From positions 94,476,500 to 94,540,499 of the forward strand of contig NC_090034.1 in the NCBI RefSeq assembly GCF_037176765.1: a stretch of 64,000 nucleotides of DNA, given 5' to 3'. The notes under the pieces were generated by a model, which was not told where the DNA came from, did no database searches, and saw only the letters and a list, made by a program, of their open reading frames with translations. The translations under genes were made by a program, and so were the position numbers. Below, piece by piece: positions 21,132-33,400 of this stretch. Positions within the stretch are counted from its first letter, which is position 1. Every line of letters begins with the position of its first letter. Origin of the DNA: Anolis sagrei. Lineage: Eukaryota; Chordata; Lepidosauria; Squamata; Anolidae.

Positions 21132-21419
21132 TATCAGGAATAAGCAATATGGGGTCTCATGGATACACTTTCTCTCTCCTGTCCACCATCTCATTCTGAC
21201 CAAGGCCAACCCTTTTCGGATCCAAATGTTTCCTGGTTTTCCTTCACTTTCTGCATCCGAAAGAGAAGAGAAAGGGGAGTAAAAGGGCAGGGAGGGCACT
21301 CCCTTCCAACCTGCCCATCCTGCTCCAGCCCGCTGTGCAGCCCCCAAGTTAGAAAGTTTACCTATGCCTATACTAAAGGATATCTCAGTGTGTCGTGTGC
21401 TTCTTGGATATCCCCATCT

Positions 21420-21421
<2 letters not shown>

Positions 21422-21459
<38 letters not shown>

Positions 21460-21460
21460 T
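21422..21460. repeat. (TAA)n microsatellite
   Basis: Perfect TAA repeat adjoining an L2/SINE-type tail ('tatatgccacctttctccctgtggagactcaaggcagc'). Confidence 0.9.
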
Positions 21461-21615
21461 TTACTTGATTTATATGCCACCTTTCTCCCTGTGGAGACTC
21501 AAGGCAGCTAACAATTCCATACTTTGGTTATAGTTTTAAAATCACAATACATTTTTTTAAAAAATTAATACCGTGTGGATTAAGGTTAAAAATCCAGATT
21601 AAAATATAATAAATA

Positions 21616-23540
21616 GTAGAATCATAGAATCATAGAATCAAAGAGTTGGAAGAGACCTCATGGGCCATCCAGTCCAACCCCCTCCCAAGAAGCAGGAATA
21701 TTGCATTCAAATCACCCCTGACAAATGGCCATCCAGCCTCTGTTTAAAAGCTTCCAAAGAAGGAGCCTCCACCACACTCCGGGGCAGAGAGTTCCACTGC
21801 TGAACGGCTCTCACAGTCAGGAAGTTCTTCCTAATGTTCAGATGGAATCTCCTCTCTTGTAGTTTGAAGCCATTGTTCCGCGTCCTAGTCTCCAAGGAAG
21901 CAGAAAACAAGCTTGCTCCCTCCTCCCTGTGGCTTCCTCTCACATATTTATACATGGCCATCATATCTCCTCTCAGCCTTCTCTTCTTCAGGCTAAACAT
22001 GCCCAGTTCCCTAAGCCGCTCCTCATAGGGCTTGTTCTCCAGACCCTTGATCATTTTAGTCGCCCTCCTCTGGACACATTCCAGCTTGTCAATATCTCTC
22101 TTGAATTGTGGCGCCCAGAATTGGACACAATATTCCAGGTGTGGTCTAACCAAAGCAGAATAGAGGGGTAGCATTACTTCCTTAGATCTAGACACTATGC
22201 TCCTCTTGATGCAGGCCAAAATCCCATTGGCTTTTTTTGCCGCCACGTCACATTGTTGGCTCATGTTTAACTTGTTGTCCACGAGGACTCCAAGATCTTT
22301 TTCACACGTACTGCTCTCGAGCCAGGCGTCACCCATTCTGTATCTTTGCATTTCGTTTTTCCTGCCAAAGTGGAGTATCTTGCATTTGTCGCTGTTGAAC
22401 TTCATTTTGTTAGTTTTGGCCCATCTCTCTAATCTGTCAAGATCGTTTTGAATTCTGCTCCTGTCCTCTGGACTATTGGCTATCCCTCCCAATTTGGTGT
22501 CGTCTGCAAACTTGATGATCATGCCTTCTAGCCCTTCATCTAAGTCATTAATAAAGATGTTGAACAGGACCGGGCCCAGGACGGAACCCTGCGGCACTCC
22601 ACTTGTCACTTCTTTCCAAGATGAAGAGGAAGCATTAGTGAGCACTCTCTGTGTTCGTCCACTTAACCAATTACAGATCCACCTCACCGTAGTTTTGCCT
22701 AGCCCACATTGGACAAGTTTCCTTGCCAGAAGGTCATGGGGGACCTTGTCGAAGGCCTTACTGAAATCCAGGTACGCTACATCCACGGCATTCCCCGCAT
22801 CTACCCAGCTTGTAGCTCTATCGAAGAAAGAGATCAGATTAGTCTGACATGACTTGTTTTTGATAAATCCATGTTGACTATTAGCGATGACTGCATTTGT
22901 TTCTAAGTGTTTGCAGACCACTTCCTTAACAATCTTTTCCAGAATCTTGCCCGGTATCGACGTGAGGCTGACCGGACGGTAGTTGTTTGGGTCATCCTTT
23001 TTTCCCTTCTTGAAGATTGGGACCACATTGGCCCTCCTCCAATCTGCTGGAACTTCTCCCGTTCTCCAAGAACTCTCAAAGATGGTTGCCAATGGTTCCG
23101 AAATGACTTCCGCTAGTTCCTTCAATACTCTGGGGTGTAGTTGATCTGGCCCTGGGGACTTGAACTCATTAAGAGCGGCCAGGTATTCCTGGACGACTTC
23201 TTTCCCAATTTGGGGTTGGATGTCCTCCAATCCCTCATCCACTCCATCTTGCTGAGGTTGAAGACTCTCTTTTTGTGAGAAGACCGAGGCAAAGAAGGCA
23301 TTAAGTAGTTCTGCCTTTTCCCTATCCCCTGTCAGCATTGCCCCATCTTCTCCTCGAAGAGGTCCTATCGCCTCCTTGTTTTTCCTTTTTCTACTGACAT
23401 AAGAATAGAAGCCCTTTTTATTGTTTTTAATGTCCCTGGCAAGTCTGAGCTCGTTTTTTGCTTTAGCCTTGCGGACCTTTTCCCTACAGGTGTTGGCTAT
23501 TTGTTTGAATTCTTCTTTGGTGATCTTAGTAGCCTTTAAA
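21616..23540 (-). mobile_element. CR1 LINE, 5'-truncated, 1.9 kb
   Basis: The element ends at its left side in the CR1 terminal repeat (attctatg)n on the minus strand and begins near 23540, lacking the endonuclease half of ORF2. It contains the CR1 reverse-transcriptase reading frame described separately. Shorter 3' ends of the same family are at 15794, 23723, 29947, 32716 and 55557. Confidence 0.92.
21707..23540 (-). CDS. CR1 ORF2 reverse transcriptase (partial, open frame)
   Basis: The frame is open for about 611 codons on the minus strand, entering at the truncation point near 23540; the first ATG is at 23338. Reverse-transcriptase blocks appear in order: FKSPGPDQLHP, NYRPVSLTSIPGKILEKIV, QHGFIKNKSCQTNLISFFD, VAYLDFSKAFDKVPHDLL, GVPQGSVLGPVLFNIFINDL, and the catalytic FADDTKL. 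The C-terminal CR1 domain follows (EYCVQFWAP, RRATKMIKG, QQWNSLPRSVVEAPSLEAFK) to the stop at 21707. The apurinic endonuclease domain and ORF1 are absent. The lack of any stop across 1.8 kb means a recent insertion. Confidence 0.92.
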
Positions 23541-23722
23541 ACTCACAATCTTCTCTCCCACCCCCCCCCCCCCCCACCCCTCAATTCGATTCACACTTCC
23601 ACAGCAGCATGTCCTTTATTCTTCCCCAAATGCCTGCTGGCAGATGAAGGTCTTGACCTACTTGCAGAAGGCCAGCAGGGATGGGGCCATCCTGGTCTCT
23701 CTTGGGAGGGAGTTCCACAGTA
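23540..23722. other. Short spacer with C homopolymer
   Basis: Holds a C run at about 23559-23575; no gene is seen. Confidence 0.4.
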
Positions 23723-23905
23723 GAATCATAGAATCATAGAGTTGGAAGAGACCTCATGGGCCATCCAGTCCAACCCAAGAAGCAGGGAAATTACATTCAA
23801 GCACCCCTGTTGGAGCAACCACCAAAAAGGCCCTCCCTTTCTGTTTCTCTCTTTCAGTCTCTCCTCATAGATATACATGATTCCCTCCAATGAGCATATG
23901 AAGCC
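23723..23905 (-). mobile_element. CR1 3'-end fragment
   Basis: Has 'agaatcatagaatcatagagttggaagagacctcatgggccatcc' on the plus strand, with an internal loss before 'tctcctcatagatatacatgat'. Confidence 0.7.
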
Positions 23906-24425
23906 CAAGAGATAAGCAGAAACGTTAGGAAAATTATCATAGCAAAGAAAATATATTTTGGCTCATATAAGTGTTTTGCATATTCAAGGGCTCATCATAA
24001 TCCACGATTTAGTGAATGAGGTCCAGCAGAAAATGATTTTCTCTCTCCAATTCTAGCTAATTTAAAATATAATTATACCAAAAATTCAGCCAAGTTACTT
24101 TGAGGCAGAAAATCACTGCAACCCTGCTTAGCTTCAATGTCTTTCTGTCTTGTTAATCTTTGCTGTTTTATCAGTCTTTACTGTGTTGCTGCCACATTGT
24201 TATTGTGTGAGGTAGTGATTTAGGCATTATGACAGTTTAACAAAATTAAGGACTGAATAAAACAAAAACAAGAGACAAACGATAAAAATTCTCTCCTTCT
24301 CTTTCTTTCTAGGACTCATGGAACTGTTTCTATGCTTTCTTGCAATTCCATGATGTGACAGACTGGTATCATCCCAAATTCCCGCTAAAGCAAAGCTACC
24401 AAAGATCCAAAAAATCACTCCTCTA

Positions 24426-24486
24426 ATGCATCCTCTCATATTTCTCTGGCTTCAATCAGGCATGCTACTATTCTGGGCAAACAAAG
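24426..24486 (+). CDS. Gene B exon 1 (signal peptide)
   Basis: ATG at 24426, then the hydrophobic sequence LIFLWLQSGMLLFWANK. The donor AACAAAG|GTGAGT gives phase 1. No other in-frame ATG lies closely upstream. The start is supported by its position relative to the donor and by similarity of layout to genes A and C. Confidence 0.8.
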
Positions 24487-27400
24487 GTGAGTTCAGAAGA
24501 ATATTCATATTATTACATTATAAAACATACATTTGTCATGGTAATGGTGTCAATGACAGTCTGTGGGTGTATTTATCATATCAAAAGCAAACCAATGTAT
24601 TTGAGAAAACACAAAGTTTAAAAAGTTGGCATTCTATTAAATGTACTTTGACCAGTAGCTGGCCACTTGGAGTGCCTCTGGTGTTGCTATAAGAAAGTCC
24701 ACCATTGTGCATGTGGCAGGGCTCAGGTTGCATTGTAGAAGGTGATCTGCAGTTTGCTCTTCTCCACACTCGCATGTTGTGGACTCCACTTTGTAGCCCC
24801 ATTTCTTAAGGTTGGCTCTGCATCTTGTGGTGCCAGAGCGCAGTCTGTTCAGCCCCTTCCAAGTTGTCCAGTCTTCTGTGTGCCCATGAGGGAGTCTCTC
24901 ATTTGGTATTAGCCAAATTGAAGTGCTGGGTTTTAACCTGTCACTTTTGGACTCTCGCTTGCTGAGGTGTTCCTGCGAGTATCTCTGTAGATCTTAGAAA
25001 ACTATTTCTTAAGGCATTGGCATACTGTCTGATATCCAAATAGGGGATGGGCCAGAGCTGTCACTGCCTTGGTCCTTTCACTGTTGGCTGCTACTTCCCA
25101 GCAGATGTCAGGTGGTGCAATACCAGCTAGACAGTGTAATTTCTCCAGTGGTGTAAGGCACAGACAGCCTGTAATAATGCGGCATGTTTAATTAACAGCC
25201 ACATCCCCTGTTTTAGCGTGGTGATATGTGTTCCATACTGGGCATATGTACTCAGCAGCAGAGTAGCAAAGCTCAAGGGCAGATGCCTTCACTGTATCTG
25301 GTTGTGATCCCCAGGTTGTGCCAGTCAGCTTTGGTATGATATTGTTTCTAGCACCCACTTTTTGCTTGGTATTCAAGCAATGCTTCCTGTAGGTCAGAGA
25401 ATGATCCAGGGTAACTTCCAGGCATTTGGGTGTGCTGCAATGCCCCAGTGGGTAATCCTCAGAGCTCGAGATGCTTGTCTGTTCTTAAGATGAAAAGCAC
25501 ATGTCTGGGTCTTAGATGGATTAGGAATCAGCTTGTTTTCCTTGTAATAGGCAGTAAGAGCACCTAAAGCTTTTGAGAGTTTCTGTTCTACCACCTCAAA
25601 GCTCCCTGGTCCAGAAACGACCAGAAGTCTGTGGGTCACTAGTCAATATGAAGCTGGTAGGTAGGTACTAAGGAAGAGGAGGTGTGCTACTGATGGAAGA
25701 AAACGTTTTATATTTTCAGTCTAGTAATGGAAAACTTTGGCTGAGTTCTTAAATCCTGGGCATGGAGTATAGCAGGTGATATTGTGGAAGTAACTTATGT
25801 AAGTATACTTTGCAATATCTTGCCTGGTATCGACATGAGGCTGACTGGACAATAATTGTTTGTGTCATCCTTTTTTCCCTTCTTGAAGATAGGAACCACA
25901 TTTGCCCTCCTCCAATCTGCTGGGACTTCTCCCGTTCTCCAAGAACTCTCAAAGATGATTGCTAGTCATTCCAAAATTCCTTTCCTCTTTCTTTCTCTTC
26001 CATTCATTTTCTTTCTTCCCTTCTCCCACCTCATCCCTTCTTTCTTCCCTTCCCTCAAAAAGAGCTTTGATGCTGTAAATCTGTGTTTCTCAACCTAGGG
26101 GTTGTGAGGGGGGTGTCAGACGAGTCGCCAAAGACCACCAGAAAACATAGTATTTTCTAGTGGTCATGGGGATTCTGTGTGGAAAGTTTGGCCCAATACT
26201 ATTGTTGGTGGGGTTCGGAATGCTCTTTAGTTGTAGTTGAACTATAAATCCCAGCAACTACAACTCCCAAATGTCAAGGTTTATTTCCCCCCCCCCCCCC
26301 CCAAACTCCACCAGTGTTCACATTTGGGCATATTGAGTATTCGTGCCAAGTTTGGTCCAGATCCATCATTGTTTGAGTCCACAGTGCTCTCTCTGGATGT
26401 AAGTGAACTACAACTCCACAACTCAAGGTCAATGCCCACCAAACCCTTTCAGTATTGCTGTTGTTCGTGGGAGTTCTGTGTTCCAAGTTTGGTTCAATTC
26501 CATCGTTGCCGGAGAATGCTCTTTGATTGTAGGTAAACTATAAATCCCAGCAACTACAACTCCACCCTCCCCCCCAACCCCACTACTATTCAAATTTGGA
26601 CATATCGACTATTTGTACCAAATTTCGTCCAGTGTATGAAAATACATCCTGCATATCAGACATTTACATTGAGATTCATAACAGTAGCAAAATGACAGTT
26701 ATAAAGTGGCAATGAAAATAATGTTATGGTTGGGGGCATCACAACATGAGGAACTGTATTAAGGGGTCACGGCATTAGGAAGGTTGAGAAATACTGCTGT
26801 AGTTGTTGTAGGTTTTTTTGGGCTATATGGCCATGGTCTAGAGGCATTCTCTCCTGACATTTCGCCTGCATCTATGGCAAGCATCTTCAGAGGTAGTGAG
26901 GTCTGCTGTAGCTGGAGATCCTTCAATGAGCAGGAGGTTGGACTCAATTGCCTAAGAAGCCACATTGAATCTGTTCTGTGATTGGGTTGCTGTAGGTTTT
27001 TTGGGGCTATATGGCCTCTGAGGATGCTTGCCATAGATGCAGGCAAAACATCAGAAGAGAATGCTTCTAGAACATGGCCATATAGCCTGAAAAACCTACA
27101 ACAACCCAGTGATTCCAGCCATGAAAGCCTTTGAAAATACATTGTTCTTTGATTCTATGGGGTGGATTCTCCTGTATAATGAGAGTCCTTCTAGGGATTG
27201 AGTGAATTTCGTTGGCTACTATATTTTTCAGTACAGAACAAAAGGTCAGTGGAAATTAACTTTTAAAATGCTTCTTTCTTTTCCTGCTTGCTTCCAGGGG
27301 AACCCCTGATGTGTGAAATCTGCAGTGGTGCTGAAAGGAAGTGTACCAATGAGGCACAAACCTGCCTGCCAGTTTTAGACAAATGTGCCACCCTTCGATC

Positions 27401-30400
27401 AGAGAGCATAGTGAGTAAGTGCAAACAATCAAAGTCCTCAGCAGAACTGACTGTAAAACAGATGGCAGGCAGATCAATGGCCTGTTTTCTTTTTCATGGG
27501 CAGAATTGGCTGGATATTCCCAGAATACAGCTCCACTGACTGCCTAGTCAGGGTTTCATTACCTAGCTCAGGAGTGTCGATGTTGATTCTTGCTCTTTGC
27601 ACGTGCTTCCAGTTGACTCAAACTTATGGTGACCCCATCCTAGGTTTTCCTTTGCAAGATTTATTCAGCAGGAGATTTGTTATCATTTGCCTCTAAGGTC
27701 CCATCTGCGCTACCATATAAGTCAGCTTCAGAATGCAGTTTAATTGCAATGAACTAGATTATATAAATCTACACTGCCATATAATGCAGTTCAATGAAGT
27801 TAAACTGCACTCTGAAACTGTATTATATGGCAGTATAGTTGGGGCCTAAGTCTGAGCCCCCTACTAGCTAAGTAAAGGTTTTCCCCTGACATTAAGTCCA
27901 GTTGTGTCCAAGACTGGGGGTTGGTGCTCATCTCCATTTCTAAGCCGAAGAGCCGGCGTTGTTCATAGACATCTCCACGGTCATGTGGCCAGCATGACTG
28001 CATGGAATACTCTTGCCTTCCCACCAGAGTGGTACCTATTTATCCACTCACATTTGCATGTTTTCAAATGACAGTTTGGCAGAAGCTGGGGCTAACAGTG
28101 GGAGCTTACCCGGCTCCCTGCATTTGAACTGGCAACATTTGTGGGCTACCCGAGGCCACTACTACACTGAACCAAACTTGGCACACAGAACTCCCATCAC
28201 CAACAGAAAATACTGGAAGGTGGGCATTGACCTTGAGTTTTGGAGTTGTAGTTCACCTACATCCAGAGAGCATTGTGGACTCAAACACTGATGGAACTTG
28301 TCACGAATACTCAGTTTGCCCACGTGTGAACACTGGTGGTGTTTGGGAAAAATAGACCTTGACATTTGGGAGTTGTAGTTGCTGGGATTTATAGTTCACC
28401 TACAATCAAAGAGCATTCTGATAATAGAATTGGGCCAAACTTCCCACACAGAACCAACAGAATATACTGTGTTTGCTGATGGGCTTTGATGACCCTACTT
28501 TATTCTTTTGCATTTGGTAGTAGGTACTCCACCAATTCCTTATTTATTTCTGTTTCAGCTGAAACGAAAACACAACCTGAGTCTCTTAAAGGTAAGCAAT
28601 AATAAAACCAAAGGTAACTATATTGTAACCCCTTCCTTCTATCCCTGACCACACCAGAGTTGCAATTTTCTCCAAGCTTCTTCTCAAAGTTGGCAGCAAA
28701 TCATATAAACCATTTTCTTCCCACTGAGAAAAAGTTTTGAAAAGTACATAGTTTCTGAAGCACAATTTGGGACTTCTTCTGCATACAATTACACAAAGCT
28801 GTTGTAGGCATGCCCCCCCCCCTCAGAAATTATGTTAAAAGCACAAGAAACTATACTTTTGCATCATTTCTTGTTCATTTTTTGGACAGCCCCCAAGTTT
28901 AGTAGCTTTGTTGAATTTGTATCTAAGTCGAAGCAAGTACATTTTTAAAGTGTGTGTGTTTATAATTTATTTATTTACAGTATTTATATTCCGCCCTTCT
29001 CACCCCACAGGGGACCCAGGGCTGATCACAGTGCACAATTACATGGCAAACATTCAATGCCATAGACACACAACTTATATAGACAGACACACAGATACTA
29101 TTTAACATTTCCAGCTTCATGATTGAATTCTGGCCACCGGGGGAGCTCTTGCTTCACTGTCAATTTGTGACACTGATGGAGTACTTCCTCATTCTTTTAC
29201 ACACTGCTGGAGATTTTTATGATGTCATCAATTAGTTAAGTTAGCCTCCCCGCATAAGCGGTACCTAAATTTCCTACTTGACTGATGCAGCTGTCTTTCG
29301 GGCTGCAAAGATCAACAGCAAATGGTCGGGAGCTTACTCCGACCCGGGCTGACTTCAAACTCATGACCTTTCAGTCAGTAGTGATCTTAATGTAGCTGAC
29401 TCCAGGGCCGTAGCCAGAAAAAAATTTCGGGAGGGGTTGAAATTTTCGGGGGGGGGGGGGGGTTGAAAATTTTACCGGGGGGTTGAAACCTTCCTCCTAG
29501 CTCACGCTGAAGCAAAGAGCACAGCAGGGGGCAGAGCAGCCTTCAATAGCCTGCAGCTCCACCCTTGTCAACCACCTCTACCAAGTCTGGCCTCCTTAAT
29601 GAGAGCATTCAACATCCCCCACCCCAACTTGGTTGCATCACTACTGTTCTGCCGCGCGCTGGGCCTGTAAATAATTGTCTTTAGAACAGGATGTGCAACC
29701 TTTGCCCAGTGGGAAGCCAGGGGGCCTAAAGAGAAGTTCTCAGAGGTTTCCACCACAAACAGTCTTTAGATGGCTTGAGAAGTACAACAAAGTCTTTTAT
29801 TAATGAACAAGCAAACATAAACTTCTCTTGTCTTCAGTAAAGTTAAGCAAATGATTCCAAGCTTTTGGGCAACTGGTAAATTCCTAAACTTGCCCACGAA
29901 GGACAGGCAACTGTCTTCAATAACTTCTTCTTTAAAGGAAAATCCCCTAGAATCATAGAATCCTAGAATCAAAGAGTTGGAAGAGACCTCATGGGCCATC
30001 CAGTCCAACCCCATGCCAAGAAGCAGGAATATTGCATTCAAATCACCCTTGACAGATGGAATATTCCTGCTTTTTAACTTCTCCCAGGCTGACTGTAATC
30101 TAACCCTTACTGATGTGGGCTCCGCTACCGGGTTGAACTGCGTCTCGAACGCCAAGTGGACCTACCAGCAAGGCAGTAGATGTTCTCCAGCTGGAGTTCT
30201 TTGGTCTTTAGGGCTGTTTTCCTGGAAATTCTTTGGAGACTCTTAAGACCTTTCTCCCCCGGAAGGTCTTAAGGGTTGAAGCTTTTGTACAGGGGAAGCT
30301 TGCACACATCCTATACATAAGCTTACCTTGCTGAGACTAACTAAAAATGGCTCCCTTCCCTTCCCAATTGCCCTGAGCAAGGGGCGGGACCAAAACTTAA

Positions 30401-33400
30401 CAATGATGGACAGGTGACTTGCCCTATGACTGCAACCAAAGAAGCCACCTATCTGCAGAGTCCCTGAAATCTAGGACTGCAAGCAAACATTTAATACAAA
30501 GCAAATAAAGTTGGAGCTCCTGGTACAGCTGTACCAGAACAACTACATCGGCTATTGCTGCAAGTAATGACAGTGTGTATAAATTGCCAATATTTGCTTG
30601 AGATAGTGCTTGCAGTTCTGGAGGGACTCTTAATTTTTTGCATCTCATGGGGATTTGGTTAACCAGTTTAAATTCATGAGTAAACCAGGTTTTTTTTTTT
30701 TTAAAAAAATCTGAAACATTTTGGAGGGGGGGTTGAACCCCCAACCCCCCCCCCCCTCGCTACAGGCCTGGCTGACTCCCAACCAGCTGCACCACAACTC
30801 GGTCGTATAGGATCACACAGGGAAGGGTTAACATCCCTGTGGTGTTTGTTTTGCTGTCTGTGCCCCTGTTCAGAAGATTTCACCTCACTTTCTGTCCCTG
30901 TGGTTATTGGATTTTGAAAAATGTGACTTTCTGTGAAAATGAGGATTGTTGATAAAGCTTCACATGATACTCTTTCAGGAGTAAATTTCCTTTCATATGG
31001 GATTATTTCCCACATTTCCTTTTCTATCAGCCCTGTTCTTACTTATGAGTCATTTGTAAATCAGATGTTTGTAATCCAGGGACTTTATTTTATCATGTCA
31101 GAAGCGACTTGAGAAACTGCAAGTAGCATCTGGTGTGAGAGAATTGGCTGTCCACAGGAACATTTTTTGCCATCCTGTGGGAGGCGTTTTTCACGTCCCT
31201 GCATGGGAAGCTGGACTTGACAGCTGGGAGCTCACCCCATCTCGCAGATTTGAACTGCCACTCTTCAGGTCAGCAGTTCTGTTGGCACAAGGATTTAACC
31301 CATTGTGCATCTGCGGCTCCTAACTTGAGGACTGCCTGTGTTATCATTGATGCAGAAAATGTTGTTTTCAGTTCAAAACAATCCTGTGTGAATTTTATAT
31401 AGATAAATCTCAAATTTCACATGATTTTTATGGTGCATGGATTCTCCTTTCCCTCTCTGCTACCTTTTCATGCTGGAGCAGATTATTGTGGCTACTTGAA
31501 TCATCTGTGCAAAGGTTTGTGGCAATCCCAAAATTTTAAATTTCAAGTGAAGATAAAAATCCATGTGGAAATACTATAAAACAAAACATCCCAAGGATTT
31601 TTTTTGTAAGTCAGAGAGGTTTCAAGGCTTGGAAAATATTTTTCCAAGTCCTGCAATGGAAACAAACAGAGGATTGGTGGCAAACTCCATCAGAGTACTA
31701 GGATTGTTGAAGACTTTCATGGCCGGAATCACTTGGTTGTTGTGAGTTTTCTGGGTTGTATGGTCATGTTCCAGAAGCATTATCTCCTGATGTGCAAAAA
31801 GAATCAGTGAACCCCTCCTCCTCCAAGGTGAACTGACCCACCTAAAGTGCTCTACAGACCAATGGATACTCCACCACAGACATCAGAGGAGCTGCAAGGC
31901 CAAGAACAAGCCACAAGAGTAAGGACAAAAATCTACCCAGAAGAAAAGTGTTCTTACCATACATCAAGGGAAATACTGACTGCATAAGGAAGGTGATGAA
32001 GAAGCACAACCTACAAACTATCTACAGACCCACTAAGAAAATCCAACAAATGCTATGCTCATCAAAGGGCAAGAAGGACCCTCTCTCCTTTGCAGGAGTC
32101 TACCATATACCATGCAGCTGTGGACAAATCTACATAGAGACCACCATACACAGCAGCATTGCCCAAACATGAATCAAGGAACATGAAAGGCACTGCAGAC
32201 TCATTCAACCAGAGAAGTCAACCATAGTAGAGCATCTGATGAGCCAACCTGGACACAGCATATTATTTGAGAACACAAAAATGCTGGACCACTCTAAGAA
32301 CTACCATGTCAGGCTACACAGAGAAGCCATTGAAATCCATAAAAATGTGGACAACTTCAACAAAATGGAAGAAATAATGAAAATGAACAAAATCTGGCCA
32401 CCAGTATTTTTTAAAAAAACCTCTAAAATCATAACAGTAAATAAAGAACAACACCCAAAACAGGGGACAGCTAATCAACTCTCAATAAAAGCAGTAAGAT
32501 GCCAAACCTTGATACTGCTAGGCCATTAAATGCTAATCAAGGTGGCTAATGGAAACATTAACACCTACCTCAAATAGACAAGAGTTCTTTCTCCCATCCT
32601 GGACGTTCCACAGATATATAAACCTCACTTGCCTAGTCTCCAAAAGAGCTCACAGCCTCTGAGGATGCCTGCCATAGATGTAGGCGAAACATCAGGAGAG
32701 AATGCTTCTGCAACATGCAACAGAGAGGAGATTCCATCTGAACATTAGGAAGAACTTCCTGACTGTGAGAGCCGTTCAGCAGTGGAACTCTCTGCCCCGG
32801 AGTGTGGTGGAGGCTCCTTCTTTGGAAGCTTTTAAGCAGAGGCTGGATGGCCATTTGTCAGGGGTGATTTGAATGCAATATTCCTGCTTCTTGGCAGGGG
32901 GTTGGACTGGATGGCCCATGAGGTCTCTTCCAACTCTATGATTCTATGATTCTATGGCCATTCAACCCAGAAAACTCACAAAAACCAAGAGTACTAGGAA
33001 TCTGCACAAAATTGTGTATGAGCTCATGACCACCCACTCCTTGACCATCACTGTGATTTTTTAAAAATTCTTTCTTTCCATTGCATTCCTGTAGTGATGC
33101 TTACCACAATTAAGGTATGCATTGATTCCAAAGACTGCAATGAAGACCTCACCATTGTGAACATGGGCAAAGGAGGAATCATATCAACCAAGCTTTCCTG
33201 CTGTCCTGGCATCCAGTGCAATAAAAAAGTTTTTCCTTGTAAGTGATTCACTGTTATAGCCTCCTGCTGGCCACATTAAGGTCTGAATTATATTTTATTT
33301 TGACTAGAGTAAATCCATTGACTCCATTGGATTTACCAATGTATTAACTCTCCATTCAACATTTGACAGTAGGGATATATTCCAGCTGGGATTAACCAAC

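Noticed and set aside
27411-27416. GTGAGT donor at 27411 for gene B exon 2
   Set aside because: It would end the exon in phase 0, while exon 3 needs phase 1; GTAAGT at 27415 fits and gives the same length as gene A exon 2.
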